Assembly: GCA_040755395.1 (NCBI GenBank)
Contig: JBFMAX010000001.1
Coordinates: 496,001 to 560,000, forward strand
DNA from: Nitrospirota bacterium
GTDB taxonomy: Bacteria > Nitrospirota > Nitrospiria > Nitrospirales > Nitrospiraceae
DNA length: 64,000 nt
Direction of reading: 5' to 3'
The first letter of the stretch is position 1; every line of letters starts with the position of its first letter. Shown here piece after piece: positions 36,771 through 45,011 of the stretch. A program made the position numbers and the translations under genes. The notes below the pieces were generated by a model that was not told where the DNA came from, made no database searches, and was given only the letters and a program-made list of their open reading frames with translations.

Positions 36771-39700
36771 ATGAGACGCACATTCCTGTTTCATGACTGG
36801 ATAACAAGGATACCCGCTGTCTATCAGTACGTTGTGATTCCAGTCCTCAGTGCGGTGTCGTTGTCGCTCCCCTGCCTGTTAGCCTCTGGCCACGCCCAAA
36901 CACCTATCACGTCGTCCGGACTCAACACGAAGGTCAACTTAAGCACATCAGAGACAGTTCCCGTAGGCAAAGTCCAATACGACATCACTGGCGGGACCAG
37001 AGAGGGGACGAACCTGTTTCATAGCTTCGGCGAGTTCAGTGTCCCGACCAACAACATCGCGAATTTTCTCAACACAGGTTCGGTTGATCTGAACGGTAGC
37101 CTACTCGCTCCCAATCTACCCACCTCCAACATTCTCGGCCGCGTCACCGGCGGCAACCCCTCCAGCATCTTCGGAACGATTCGGACTACCGACTTCGGCA
37201 ATGCAAACCTCTTCCTCATGAACCCAGCCGGGATTGTCTTCGGCCCCAACGCCAGTTTGAACGTCGGTGGGTCGGTGACCTTCACCACCGCGAACTATCT
37301 ACGGCTGGCAGAGGCTGGCGGAACGAATGCGGGAATATTTCACGCCGACCAGGCAATGATGAATAGCGTGCTGACCAGCGCCCCTGTGGCGGCGTTTGGA
37401 TTCCTGGGGTCAAATCCCGCAGCGATTTCTGTCCAAGGCAGCACCTTGGCGGTTCAACCTGGCCAGTCAATTTCCCTTGTAGGAGGGCACCAAGGATTCT
37501 CCTATTCCAACCCGGACACCGGCGTTATGGCTTCCGTGTCAAACGGCATGACCGTCATTGGTGGCAAACTCTCGGCTCCGCGAGGTCAGGTCAACCTAGC
37601 CGGCACCGCCTCGCCTGGAGAATTTCTGGCAGGAACCTGGGAGCACGCCGCCAATACCAGTGGCGAATCGTTCGGATCGCTGGGTGCGATCGAGGTCACG
37701 CAAAAATCGGCCATCGATGTGAGCGGCGCCGGTGGGGGCACCGTTCGTATTCGCGGCGGCCGCTTCGTGTTGAACGATTCAACGATCTTCGCCAACATCA
37801 CTGGTCCCGAGGTGGCCGCTCCGGGGGGCGGCATTGACATTGACGTGGCTCAAGATGCGGTGATTCAGAACGGCGCAGTCCTTCAAACCAATGTATCCGG
37901 CAATGCCACACCCGGTGTCCAATACGGCGGCGTGACCCTCAAGGCCGATCGCATCGAAATCTTGGGATCCCAGGATTTTCAGAGGCGACCCTCTACAGGA
38001 ATTGCGTCCGAAGTGGCCCTACGCAGTACGGGAGGCAGCAGTGGTGATATCAACTTGGAAGCCGACTCGATCCTCATCAAAGACTTTGGAACATTCTCGA
38101 CGCGGATAACTACGCGAACGCGCGGTGTCGGCAACTCGGGCGACATTACGCTGAAGACCACGGGCAACCTCGAAATCGACGGCGTCGTTTTTATTACGAC
38201 AAACTCATCGTCATCCCCCTCTGGAAATGCCGGGTCCATCGAGTTGATCAGTACCCAGGGAAGTATCTCCATGACGAACGCACCGTTCGTGAGTTCCCAA
38301 GCTCTAGCAAGTAGTACTGGAACCGTCGGAAGTATCACGGTTAGCGCACCAGCCGGTGATATTCTCTTGGCTGATGGAGTTCTTTTTACACGCATCGACG
38401 GGACCGGGGCGAATGCGGGAAAGGGCGGGATTCAGCTTACCGCACAGAATCTCACCATAGAAAATGCCGGCATCCAAATCGACAATTTTACGCCCTTCCA
38501 GCCGGGAGATATGACCGTGAACCTTACCGGCCGCTTGAGCCTGAGCGGCACGTTGTTCCCCTCTACCCTTCTGACGACCACACGGCGATCGGCACGTTCT
38601 GCCGATCTCAACATCACGGCTCATGACGTTCTTCTTACCGACGGCAGCCTGGTCGCCACGGAAACGTTCCGAGACGGGGATGCGGGGACTCTCAATTTCT
38701 TTACTCAGAACCTCGAGATCACTAACGGCGCGCAAATCAGAAGCAGCAGCCGATTCAATCCGTTTCCTCCTCCGGGCCAGCCACCTGAAATTCCATCCGG
38801 TGCAGGGGGAACTATCACCATCCAGGGATTGGCAAGCCCGGCGGAATCTATCCTGATCGACGGTCCCGGCAGCGGCATCTTCACCAACACGGAGGGAAGC
38901 GGCGCAGGCGGGAGCATCAGCCTCTTCGCCAATTCCGTCACGGTTCAGAATGGTGGAAAGGTGTCGGCCGCCACCTCGGGTTCGGCGACTTCGGCGACCG
39001 GTGGCACAATCACCGTGGAGGGTAGTCAGGTACAACTGGATACCGGCGCGGTCGTCACCGCCGAAACCAGCGGCCCGGCGGACGCGGGCAATATCCTCAT
39101 CAAGGCCGACACTTTCAGCATGACCGGCGGCGCGACGGTGACGGCGAACTCGACCGGCTCAGGCGCCGCCGGCACCGTGACCATCGAAGGCACGGCGAGC
39201 CCGGCGCAGTCGATCGTGATCGACGGAACGGGCAGCGGGATCTTTACTACCACCTCGGGCACCGGCGCGGGCGGCGACATGGACCTGTTCGCCGACACGG
39301 TCACACTCCAGAACGGCGGCACGCTGTCGGCCACAAGCACAGGCACCGCGGCGACTGCTGTCGGCGGCACGATCGGCATCACCGCCACGGAGTCGGTGAG
39401 CCTGACCGGCGGCGCGTCCATCGCGGCGAGCAGCAGCGGGCCGGCCGACGCGGGGAACATCGCCATCGACGCCGGCAACTCGTTCTTCATGCAGGACAGC
39501 TCGGTCACGACCAGTGCCACGCAGGCCAGCGGCGGGGATATCTCGGTCCAGGCCAGTTCGATTTTCCGGATGATCAACAGCCAGATGACGGCCTCAGTCC
39601 AGCAGGGCTCCAACACCTTTGGCGGGAACATCACGATCGATCCGCAGTTCGTGATCCTCCAGAACCAGAGCCAGATCCTCGCCACCGCCGTGGAGGGCAC

Positions 39701-40184
39701 AGGCGGCAATATCCTGATCGTGACCCCGGTCTTTCTCGCGGATCAGACGAGCCTGGTGGACGCCTCTTCGCAGTTCGGCCGGAGCGGGACGGTGACGATC
39801 CAGTCGCCGACCTCGCAGTTGGCCGGGACCTTGGCGACGCTCCCGCAGTCGGTGCGGCAGGCGGCGGCCCTCAACACGGTGCGCTGTGCCGCGCAGATGG
39901 GGGGCCAAGCGAGCAGCTTCATCGTGGCGGGGCGGGATACGCTGCCGGCGGAGCCGGGCGGGTGGATGATGAGTGCCCTCACCCTCACCCCTCCCCTCTC
40001 CCTAGCAGGGAGAGGGGAAACAGTTGAAAGCGCGGGCGCGGGGCGAGAGGCGAGGGGCGACACCCTCACCCCATCCCTCTCCCAGGGGGAGAGGGAGCAG
40101 ACCGTGTCATTGCGGCGGATGACGCCGGGCGGGTTCTTGACGCAGGCATTTGCAATTGAGGGGTCGCCAGGCTGCGGCTCGTAA
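36771..40184 (+). CDS. filamentous-haemagglutinin-type TpsA exoprotein 2
   Basis: 1137 residues. A signal region (to about residue 42, GHAQ) is followed by a TPS domain: SGLNTKVNLSTSE, YDITGGTREGTNLFHSFGEF, NPAGIVFGPNASLNVGGS, VTFTTANYLRLAE. A beta-helix repeat region follows, with an AGGSGGTITI-like and GGTLSATSTG repeat pattern in its last third. GGGAGGAT lies 5-12 bp upstream of the ATG. Its C-terminal 243 residues are almost identical to those of the gene at 28572, including the family A repeat-encoded segment. It should be exported by the TpsB encoded downstream. It is probably an adhesin or surface structural protein; the target is unknown. Confidence 0.92.
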   Translation: MRRTFLFHDWITRIPAVYQYVVIPVLSAVSLSLPCLLASGHAQTPITSSGLNTKVNLSTSETVPVGKVQYDITGGTREGTNLFHSFGEFSVPTNNIANFLNTGSVDLNGSLLAPNLPTSNILGRVTGGNPSSIFGTIRTTDFGNANLFLMNPAGIVFGPNASLNVGGSVTFTTANYLRLAEAGGTNAGIFHADQAMMNSVLTSAPVAAFGFLGSNPAAISVQGSTLAVQPGQSISLVGGHQGFSYSNPDTGVMASVSNGMTVIGGKLSAPRGQVNLAGTASPGEFLAGTWEHAANTSGESFGSLGAIEVTQKSAIDVSGAGGGTVRIRGGRFVLNDSTIFANITGPEVAAPGGGIDIDVAQDAVIQNGAVLQTNVSGNATPGVQYGGVTLKADRIEILGSQDFQRRPSTGIASEVALRSTGGSSGDINLEADSILIKDFGTFSTRITTRTRGVGNSGDITLKTTGNLEIDGVVFITTNSSSSPSGNAGSIELISTQGSISMTNAPFVSSQALASSTGTVGSITVSAPAGDILLADGVLFTRIDGTGANAGKGGIQLTAQNLTIENAGIQIDNFTPFQPGDMTVNLTGRLSLSGTLFPSTLLTTTRRSARSADLNITAHDVLLTDGSLVATETFRDGDAGTLNFFTQNLEITNGAQIRSSSRFNPFPPPGQPPEIPSGAGGTITIQGLASPAESILIDGPGSGIFTNTEGSGAGGSISLFANSVTVQNGGKVSAATSGSATSATGGTITVEGSQVQLDTGAVVTAETSGPADAGNILIKADTFSMTGGATVTANSTGSGAAGTVTIEGTASPAQSIVIDGTGSGIFTTTSGTGAGGDMDLFADTVTLQNGGTLSATSTGTAATAVGGTIGITATESVSLTGGASIAASSSGPADAGNIAIDAGNSFFMQDSSVTTSATQASGGDISVQASSIFRMINSQMTASVQQGSNTFGGNITIDPQFVILQNQSQILATAVEGTGGNILIVTPVFLADQTSLVDASSQFGRSGTVTIQSPTSQLAGTLATLPQSVRQAAALNTVRCAAQMGGQASSFIVAGRDTLPAEPGGWMMSALTLTPPLSLAGRGETVESAGAGREARGDTLTPSLSQGEREQTVSLRRMTPGGFLTQAFAIEGSPGCGS
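39456..40184 (+). repeat. near-identical 3' segment shared by the two TpsA genes, copy 2
   Basis: Partner of 31851-32573, longer by 6 bp (one extra CTCACC in the family A block). Confidence 0.85.
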
Positions 40185-40189
40185 TGACT

Positions 40190-40226
40190 GTATCGAGGTA
40201 GATACGCGGCGTATCTAGGTCGATAC
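40190..40226. promoter_or_regulatory. tandem enhancer-like sites (GTATC-N6-GATAC), locus 2
   Basis: Two perfect sites, GTATC-GAGGTA-GATAC (40190-40205) and GTATC-TAGGTC-GATAC (40211-40226), 21 bp apart. Together they make a 37-bp near-palindrome. Site 2 begins 132 bp before the -24/-12 promoter at 40343. Confidence 0.8.
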
Positions 40227-40342
40227 GATTAGGCGGCGTGGCAGGCTGGCCTGCTTACCTGCCCCAACAGGAATAGGACGTTTTTCTACGCAGAAGCGCG
40301 GAGTTATCCTTCGTGCCCGGTCGAGGGGTCTGGGCTGCTGGT

Positions 40343-40357
40343 GGGCACGGCAGTTGC
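40343..40357 (+). promoter_or_regulatory. sigma-54 promoter, locus 2 (TpsB-CHAT-DUF928 operon)
   Basis: GGGCACG-GCAG-TTGC: matches the -24/-12 consensus at all positions but the first T, with GG and GC correctly spaced. It lies about 195 bp before the tpsB start at 40552. Confidence 0.75.
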
Positions 40358-40454
40358 GCTCTTCATCGTAGCGGTGAATGGAGCCTATGACCGGTCCGGC
40401 GGGCGAGAGGGGGGAGGGAGCGGTTGCTCGGGAGGAGAAAACCCCCTCAATCCA

Positions 40455-40562
40455 CCCCTCACCCTGGCCCTCTCCCGCACGGGGGAGAGGGGATAGAGAT
40501 CAGGAGGAGGGAAAAAGAGATCGCCCTCGCCCCTTTGGGGAGAGGGGTGGGGTGAGGGGAAT
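40455..40562. repeat. dispersed repeat, family A, providing the tpsB ribosome site
   Basis: CCCCTCACCCTGGCCCTCTC and CGGGGGAGAGGGGATAGAG, then CGCCCCTTTGGGGAGAGGGG and GTGAGGGG. The GGGGAGAGG string lies about 9-17 bp before the GTG start at 40552 and can act as a Shine-Dalgarno sequence. Confidence 0.7.
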
Positions 40563-42285
40563 TCTCAGGCTTTTTATTTTTATGATGATGGCCACACTGA
40601 CAGCCTCGCCGGTCTTTACGCAGGTGCTGCCGCCGATCTTTGACCCGACGGGCCGGTCCGGCGAGCCGCCGGCGCCCTTGAAAAAAGAATTCAAGCCGCC
40701 GACGCCGCCGCCCAAACCCGCCTTGCCGCCCGTGCCGGTCCCGCCGGAGGGCGGCATTGAAAAACAGATGCCCAAGATCCGCGTCTTCGTCCATGACATC
40801 CATGTCGTCGGCAGCACGGTGTTCTCGGACGCCGAGATCGATGAAGTCGTCGCCCCGTTCCGCCAGCGGATGCTCACGACGGAAGATCTGGAGCGCCTGC
40901 GCCTCGCGCTCACCTTGATGTACGTGAACAAGGGCTACATCACGTCCGGCGCGATCATTCCAGACCAGGACGTGACGTTCGGCGTGATCACCTACCAGAT
41001 CATCGAAGGGACATTGACGCGCATCGACGTCGAAGGTAACCGGTGGTTCCGGACGTCCTATCTCCGCGATCGGGTCGCGCGCGGCGTGACGACGCCGGTG
41101 ACCCTGGCGCCGATCCAGGAGCGCCTGCAACTGCTCCAGCAGGACCCGCGCATCCAGCGGATCAACGCGGAACTGCGGCCCGGCGACCAACGCGGCGAGA
41201 GCGTGTTGAATCTGCGCGTGACGGAAGCGAGCCCCTTCAAGGCCTGGCTGGAGTTCAACAACTTTCAGACGCCGGTGGTGGGCGCGGAGCGCGGGCTGGG
41301 CACCGTCGCGCATCAAAATCTGACGGGCAACGGCGATCCGTTCAGCTTCACGTACGGGCGGTCGCGCGGGGTCGATCCGATCATCGACACGTTTTACACC
41401 TTGCCGCTGAACCGGTATGACACGACGTTCACGGCCTCCTATCGGCGCAACGATTTCCTCGTCATCGAAGCGCCGTTCCGGCCGTTGGACCTGCGGGTGC
41501 AGGCGGAGATCATCGGCTTCACCTTGCGGCATCCGGTGGTCCGGACGCTGTCCGACGAATTCGCCGTCGCGATCGTCGGCGAGCGCTTGTACAACAAGGT
41601 CACGTCGATCTTCGACGTTCCCGGCGTCGCCTCGCTCTTCATCCCCGGCTCGTCGCCGACCGGCGTGAACACGGTGAGCGCGTTGCGCTTCGTCCAGGAA
41701 TGGACGCACCGCACGACGAATTCCGTCTTTGCCGCGCGGTCGCGGTTTACGGTCGGCATCGACGTGCTGGAAGCGACCATCAATCACGGGCCGTTGCCCG
41801 ACAGCCAGTACTTCGCCTGGCTCGGCCAGATGCAGGGCGTGCGGCGCTTCGACGACTGGTGGGGCTTGCAGCTCCTCGGCCGCATGGACCTCCAGGTGGC
41901 GAACGACCGGCTGTTTCCCTTGGAGCAGGTGCCGGTGGGCGGTCGGTTCAGCGTACGGGGCTACCGCGAGAATACCCTCGTGCGCGACAACGCGTACCTG
42001 GCCTCGATCGAAGCGCGCTGGCCGTTGTGGCGTTCGGCGGCCGGCGAGGACCGCCTCCAGTTCGCGCAGTTCATCGACCTGGGGCGCGCCTGGAACGCGA
42101 AGGGCGGGACGCCGGATCCGGAGACGTTGGCCAGCGTGGGCCTCGGCGTCCGGTGGATGGTTCTGCCGCAGGACCGCGCGCGGTTCGAGGTCTATTGGGG
42201 CGTGCCGTTGAATCACGTGGAGACGCCGGGGGGCAATTTGCAGGATCACGGGATTCATCTGCAGTTCGTGGTGCAGGCGTTGTGA
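40552..42285 (+). CDS. TpsB-type outer-membrane transporter (ShlB/FhaC family)
   Basis: 577 residues from GTG 40552, giving a signal peptide (n-region RGILRLFIFMMMATLTASP, cut near FTQ). A Pro-rich linker (PPTPPPKPALPPVPVPPEGG) is followed by POTRA-type domains (about 80-240: IHVVGSTVFSDAEIDEVV, GYITSGAIIPDQDV). The rest is a 16-strand BamA-type barrel ending in HLQFVVQAL, with the conserved VPVGGRFSVRGYRE (about 465). It exports TpsA proteins such as those at 28572 and 36771. The upstream in-frame ATG 40378 would translate repeat sequence and is unlikely to be the start. It heads the sigma-54 operon with the CHAT and DUF928 genes. Confidence 0.92.
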   Translation: MRGILRLFIFMMMATLTASPVFTQVLPPIFDPTGRSGEPPAPLKKEFKPPTPPPKPALPPVPVPPEGGIEKQMPKIRVFVHDIHVVGSTVFSDAEIDEVVAPFRQRMLTTEDLERLRLALTLMYVNKGYITSGAIIPDQDVTFGVITYQIIEGTLTRIDVEGNRWFRTSYLRDRVARGVTTPVTLAPIQERLQLLQQDPRIQRINAELRPGDQRGESVLNLRVTEASPFKAWLEFNNFQTPVVGAERGLGTVAHQNLTGNGDPFSFTYGRSRGVDPIIDTFYTLPLNRYDTTFTASYRRNDFLVIEAPFRPLDLRVQAEIIGFTLRHPVVRTLSDEFAVAIVGERLYNKVTSIFDVPGVASLFIPGSSPTGVNTVSALRFVQEWTHRTTNSVFAARSRFTVGIDVLEATINHGPLPDSQYFAWLGQMQGVRRFDDWWGLQLLGRMDLQVANDRLFPLEQVPVGGRFSVRGYRENTLVRDNAYLASIEARWPLWRSAAGEDRLQFAQFIDLGRAWNAKGGTPDPETLASVGLGVRWMVLPQDRARFEVYWGVPLNHVETPGGNLQDHGIHLQFVVQAL

Positions 42286-42287
42286 AA

Positions 42288-42450
42288 GCCCCTCACCCTT
42301 GCCCTCTCCCCGGATAGGGAGAGGGGAGAGAAAATAGACCCCCTCCCTGGAAAATGGAGGGAGAGAGAAAATGGCCCTCTCCCCGGTAGGGAGGGGGAGA
42401 GTTTTTTGAATCACCCTCGCCCCTTTGGGGAGAGGGGAGGGTGAGGGGGG
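42288..42450. repeat. cluster of dispersed family A hairpins between tpsB and the CHAT gene
   Basis: Repeated CCCTCTCCCC and GGGGAGAGGG strings (for example GGATAGGGAGAGGGGAGAGA, CCCGGTAGGGAGGGGGAGAG and GGGGAGAGGGGAGGGTGAGG), several copies in 160 bp, ending just before the CHAT gene start. Confidence 0.8.
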
Positions 42451-42465
42451 ATGGAGATGGTTCCT

Positions 42466-44769
42466 ATGCCGCATAGAACGCTTGTCGCCATCATCTTCGT
42501 TTGCATCACCCTCGCCTTCGCCTTCCCTGCGTTGGCCGCGGGCTCTGAGCCCGCGCCGCCGGAGGGCCTGATGCAGCAGGGGGCGCAGGCGTTTGCGCGC
42601 GGGGCGTTCGATCAGGCGCTCTCGCTCTGGAAACAGGCGGCGCAGGAGTACGAACGGGCCGGGAAGGTGCGGGAACGGAGTGAGGCGCTGGTCCGCGCGG
42701 CGCAGGCGGCACACTCGCTCGGCCAGCTCAAACAGGCGTTGCAATCGCTGGAGTTGGCGCTGAACCTGGCTCAGCAGATCGGCGATCCCGTCTGGACGGC
42801 GGTCGTGCAGGACGGGATCGGGAAAGTCTACTTTGCGAACCGGCAACCCGAAGCCGCCGCGCACCATTTGTCCGAGGCCCTGGAGATCGCGAAGGCGCAG
42901 GAGGCGCGCGGGCTGACCGCCGCGATCCTCAACGACCTGGGCATCGTTCGGTCGTTCCATCAGCAGTACCTCGACGCGCTGGCGGCCTTTACCGAGAGCG
43001 ATCTATTGGCTCAGGGCGCTGATCAACCGGCGCTGGCGATCCGGGCGCGGCTCAATGCGGCGCGCGTCGCGCTCCGCTTGAAACGCCACCAGGATGCGCG
43101 CCTGTGGTTGGACCAGGTGTACGATCAACTGAAGGACCTCCCGGCCTCGCACGACAAGGCGACCGCCCTCATCGCGCTCGGCTTGCTGTACCACGAGCTG
43201 CGCGGCGCGTTTCCGGACCTCAGCGATCCGCTCGTGCTGCGCGCCGCGGCGGTCTTGCAGGACGCTGCGGCGACGGCGGAACAGATGGGCGACATCCGCA
43301 CGTTGTCCTACGCCTGGGGCTACCTTGGTCGTCTTTACGAGACGGACCATCGCTACGACGACGCGCTGACCCTGACGCGCCAGGCGGTCTTCGCGGCCCA
43401 GTCGGCGAGCGCCCCGGAATCGCTCTATCGCTGGCAATGGCAGACCGGCCGCATTCTCGCCGCGCAGGGCCGACTCGACGAGGCCATCTCGGCCTACCGC
43501 AGCGCCACGGCCACCCTGCAGCCGATCCGTCCGGAGGTGGCGACCGCCTCGCAGGATGCCGGGTCGCCCGGTCAGGGCACCGTGCGCCCGCTCTATTTCG
43601 AGTTCGCCGATCTGCTGCTGCAACGCGCCGCGCTGACGGAGGAGGGCCCCGCGTCCCAAGGCTATCTGAGGGCCGCGCGGGACGCGATCGAGGCCTCCAA
43701 GGCCGCCGAGCTCCGCGATTATTTCCGCGACGAGTGCGTCGACGCGTTGCAGGCGCACACGACCACGCTGGATGCCATTTCCACGACCACTGCGGTGCTA
43801 TACCCGATCATTTTCGCCGATCGGACCGAGTTGCTGGTGAGCCTGCCGACCGGGTTGAAGCGGGTGACCGTCCCGGTTCCGTCGACGACGCTGACACAAG
43901 AGGTCCGGACCTTCCGGCGCCTGTTGGAGAAGCGGACGACGCGCGAGTACCTGCCCCACGCGCAGCAGCTCTATGAATGGTTGCTGCGACCGCTCGACGC
44001 GGACCTGAAGGCTTTCGCCATCGACACGCTGGTGGTGGTGCCGGACGGTCCGCTCCGGACGATCCCCCTCGCCGCCCTGCACGACGGCGCCGAGTTCGTG
44101 ATCCAGCGCTACGCCATCGCCACTACGCCGGGCCTCAATTTGACCGATCCGCGCCCCCTCAACCGCGAGCGGCTGAAGATGCTGGCCGGCGGCCTCACGC
44201 AAGCCGCGCAGGGCTTTCCGCCCCTGCCGCACGTGACCATCGAGCTGCAGGCGATCCGCGCGTTGTACGGCGGCAAGCAACTGGTCAATAAGCAGTTCCT
44301 CGTGGCCGGCCTGGAAAAGGAGCTGAAGGAGAAGCCGCTGTCCGTCCTGCACATCGCGTCGCACGGCCGCTTCGAGAAAGACGTGGCGCACTCGTTCGTC
44401 CTGACTTACGACGACAAGCTGACGATGGCCAAGCTGGACCAGTACGTGGGGCTCTTCCGGTTCCGGCAGGACCCCCTGGAGCTGCTCACATTGAGCGCCT
44501 GCGAGACCGCGGCCGGCGACGATCGCGCCGCGTTGGGCTTGGCCGGCGTGGCGATCAAGGCCGGCGCGCGCAGCGCGCTCGCCACGCTGTGGTCCATCAA
44601 CGACGAGGCCTCGTCCACGTTGGTGGCCGAGTTCTACAAGCAACTCCGCGATCCGGCCGCGTCCAAGGCCGTGGCGCTCCAGCGCGCCCAACTGAAACTG
44701 CTGAGCGATCCCGTGTATCGGCATCCGGCGTATTGGTCGCCGTTCTTGTTATTGAACAACTGGCTGTGA
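42466..44769 (+). CDS. secreted TPR-CHAT caspase-like protease
   Basis: 767 residues from ATG 42466 (a GGAG lies 9 bp upstream; the in-frame ATG 42451 is an alternative). The signal peptide MPHRTLVAIIFVCITLAFAF is cut near ALA. A tetratricopeptide (TPR) region covers about 25-380 (repeats such as LNDLGIVRSFHQQYLDALAA and AWGYLGRLYETDHRYDDALT). The C-terminal CHAT domain has the catalytic His in SVLHIASHGRF (about 627) and catalytic Cys in LLTLSACETAAGDDRAALGL (about 675), ending in LFLLNNWL. CHAT proteins are caspase-like cysteine proteases. With TpsB upstream and three DUF928-like genes downstream, it resembles an arrangement known from cyanobacteria. Its substrate may be the TpsA proteins; this is inference. 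Confidence 0.9.
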   Translation: MPHRTLVAIIFVCITLAFAFPALAAGSEPAPPEGLMQQGAQAFARGAFDQALSLWKQAAQEYERAGKVRERSEALVRAAQAAHSLGQLKQALQSLELALNLAQQIGDPVWTAVVQDGIGKVYFANRQPEAAAHHLSEALEIAKAQEARGLTAAILNDLGIVRSFHQQYLDALAAFTESDLLAQGADQPALAIRARLNAARVALRLKRHQDARLWLDQVYDQLKDLPASHDKATALIALGLLYHELRGAFPDLSDPLVLRAAAVLQDAAATAEQMGDIRTLSYAWGYLGRLYETDHRYDDALTLTRQAVFAAQSASAPESLYRWQWQTGRILAAQGRLDEAISAYRSATATLQPIRPEVATASQDAGSPGQGTVRPLYFEFADLLLQRAALTEEGPASQGYLRAARDAIEASKAAELRDYFRDECVDALQAHTTTLDAISTTTAVLYPIIFADRTELLVSLPTGLKRVTVPVPSTTLTQEVRTFRRLLEKRTTREYLPHAQQLYEWLLRPLDADLKAFAIDTLVVVPDGPLRTIPLAALHDGAEFVIQRYAIATTPGLNLTDPRPLNRERLKMLAGGLTQAAQGFPPLPHVTIELQAIRALYGGKQLVNKQFLVAGLEKELKEKPLSVLHIASHGRFEKDVAHSFVLTYDDKLTMAKLDQYVGLFRFRQDPLELLTLSACETAAGDDRAALGLAGVAIKAGARSALATLWSINDEASSTLVAEFYKQLRDPAASKAVALQRAQLKLLSDPVYRHPAYWSPFLLLNNWL

Positions 44770-44926
44770 CCAGGATGTTGAAAAAACTTTTCGGGACTCG
44801 TGTGGGCAGTTCTTCCCCCTCTCCCTTGAGGGGAGAGGGTGCGGGTGAGGGTGGAGGAATCGGGGCTTGGTACGGGGGCGAGGGATATTTCGAAGTCGGG
44901 TGCGACGACCTTTTTGAACATCCCGG
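44770..44926. mobile_element. MITE-like element, family H, between the CHAT gene and the first DUF928-like gene
   Basis: The left end is CCAGGATGTTGAAAAA (44770-44785). The right end TTTTTGAACATCCCGG (44911-44926) is its inverted copy with two mismatches. The element carries a family A hairpin and no gene. It is related to the insertion at 20763. It begins right after the CHAT stop codon and may affect transcription of the downstream genes. Confidence 0.65.
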
Positions 44927-45011
44927 TTGAGCACCCATAGCCCTGAGCGTAGGAACCATGCTAGACTCTCGGCGTTCCCACCCCATGACATGGCCGGTTC
45001 TCGGAGGATCT

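Noticed and set aside
40199-40217. The inner palindrome TAGATACGC-G-GCGTATCTA as a separate operator
   Set aside because: It is explained as the facing halves of the two GTATC-N6-GATAC sites; the other three loci keep the 16-bp sites but not this inner palindrome.
40229-40250. TGGCAGG-CTGG-CCTGC as a second sigma-54 promoter at locus 2
   Set aside because: The GG and GC elements are one base too far apart, while the site at 40343 has the right spacing and the same distance from the enhancer sites as the other loci.
40378-40551. The N-terminal extension of the TpsB frame from ATG 40378
   Set aside because: It translates family A repeat sequence; the GTG at 40552 gives a proper signal peptide and has a purine-rich ribosome site.
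40459-42960. An 833-residue minus-strand ORF opposite TpsB
   Set aside because: It is a high-GC shadow rich in Arg/His/Pro without domain motifs, opposite a clear TpsB gene.
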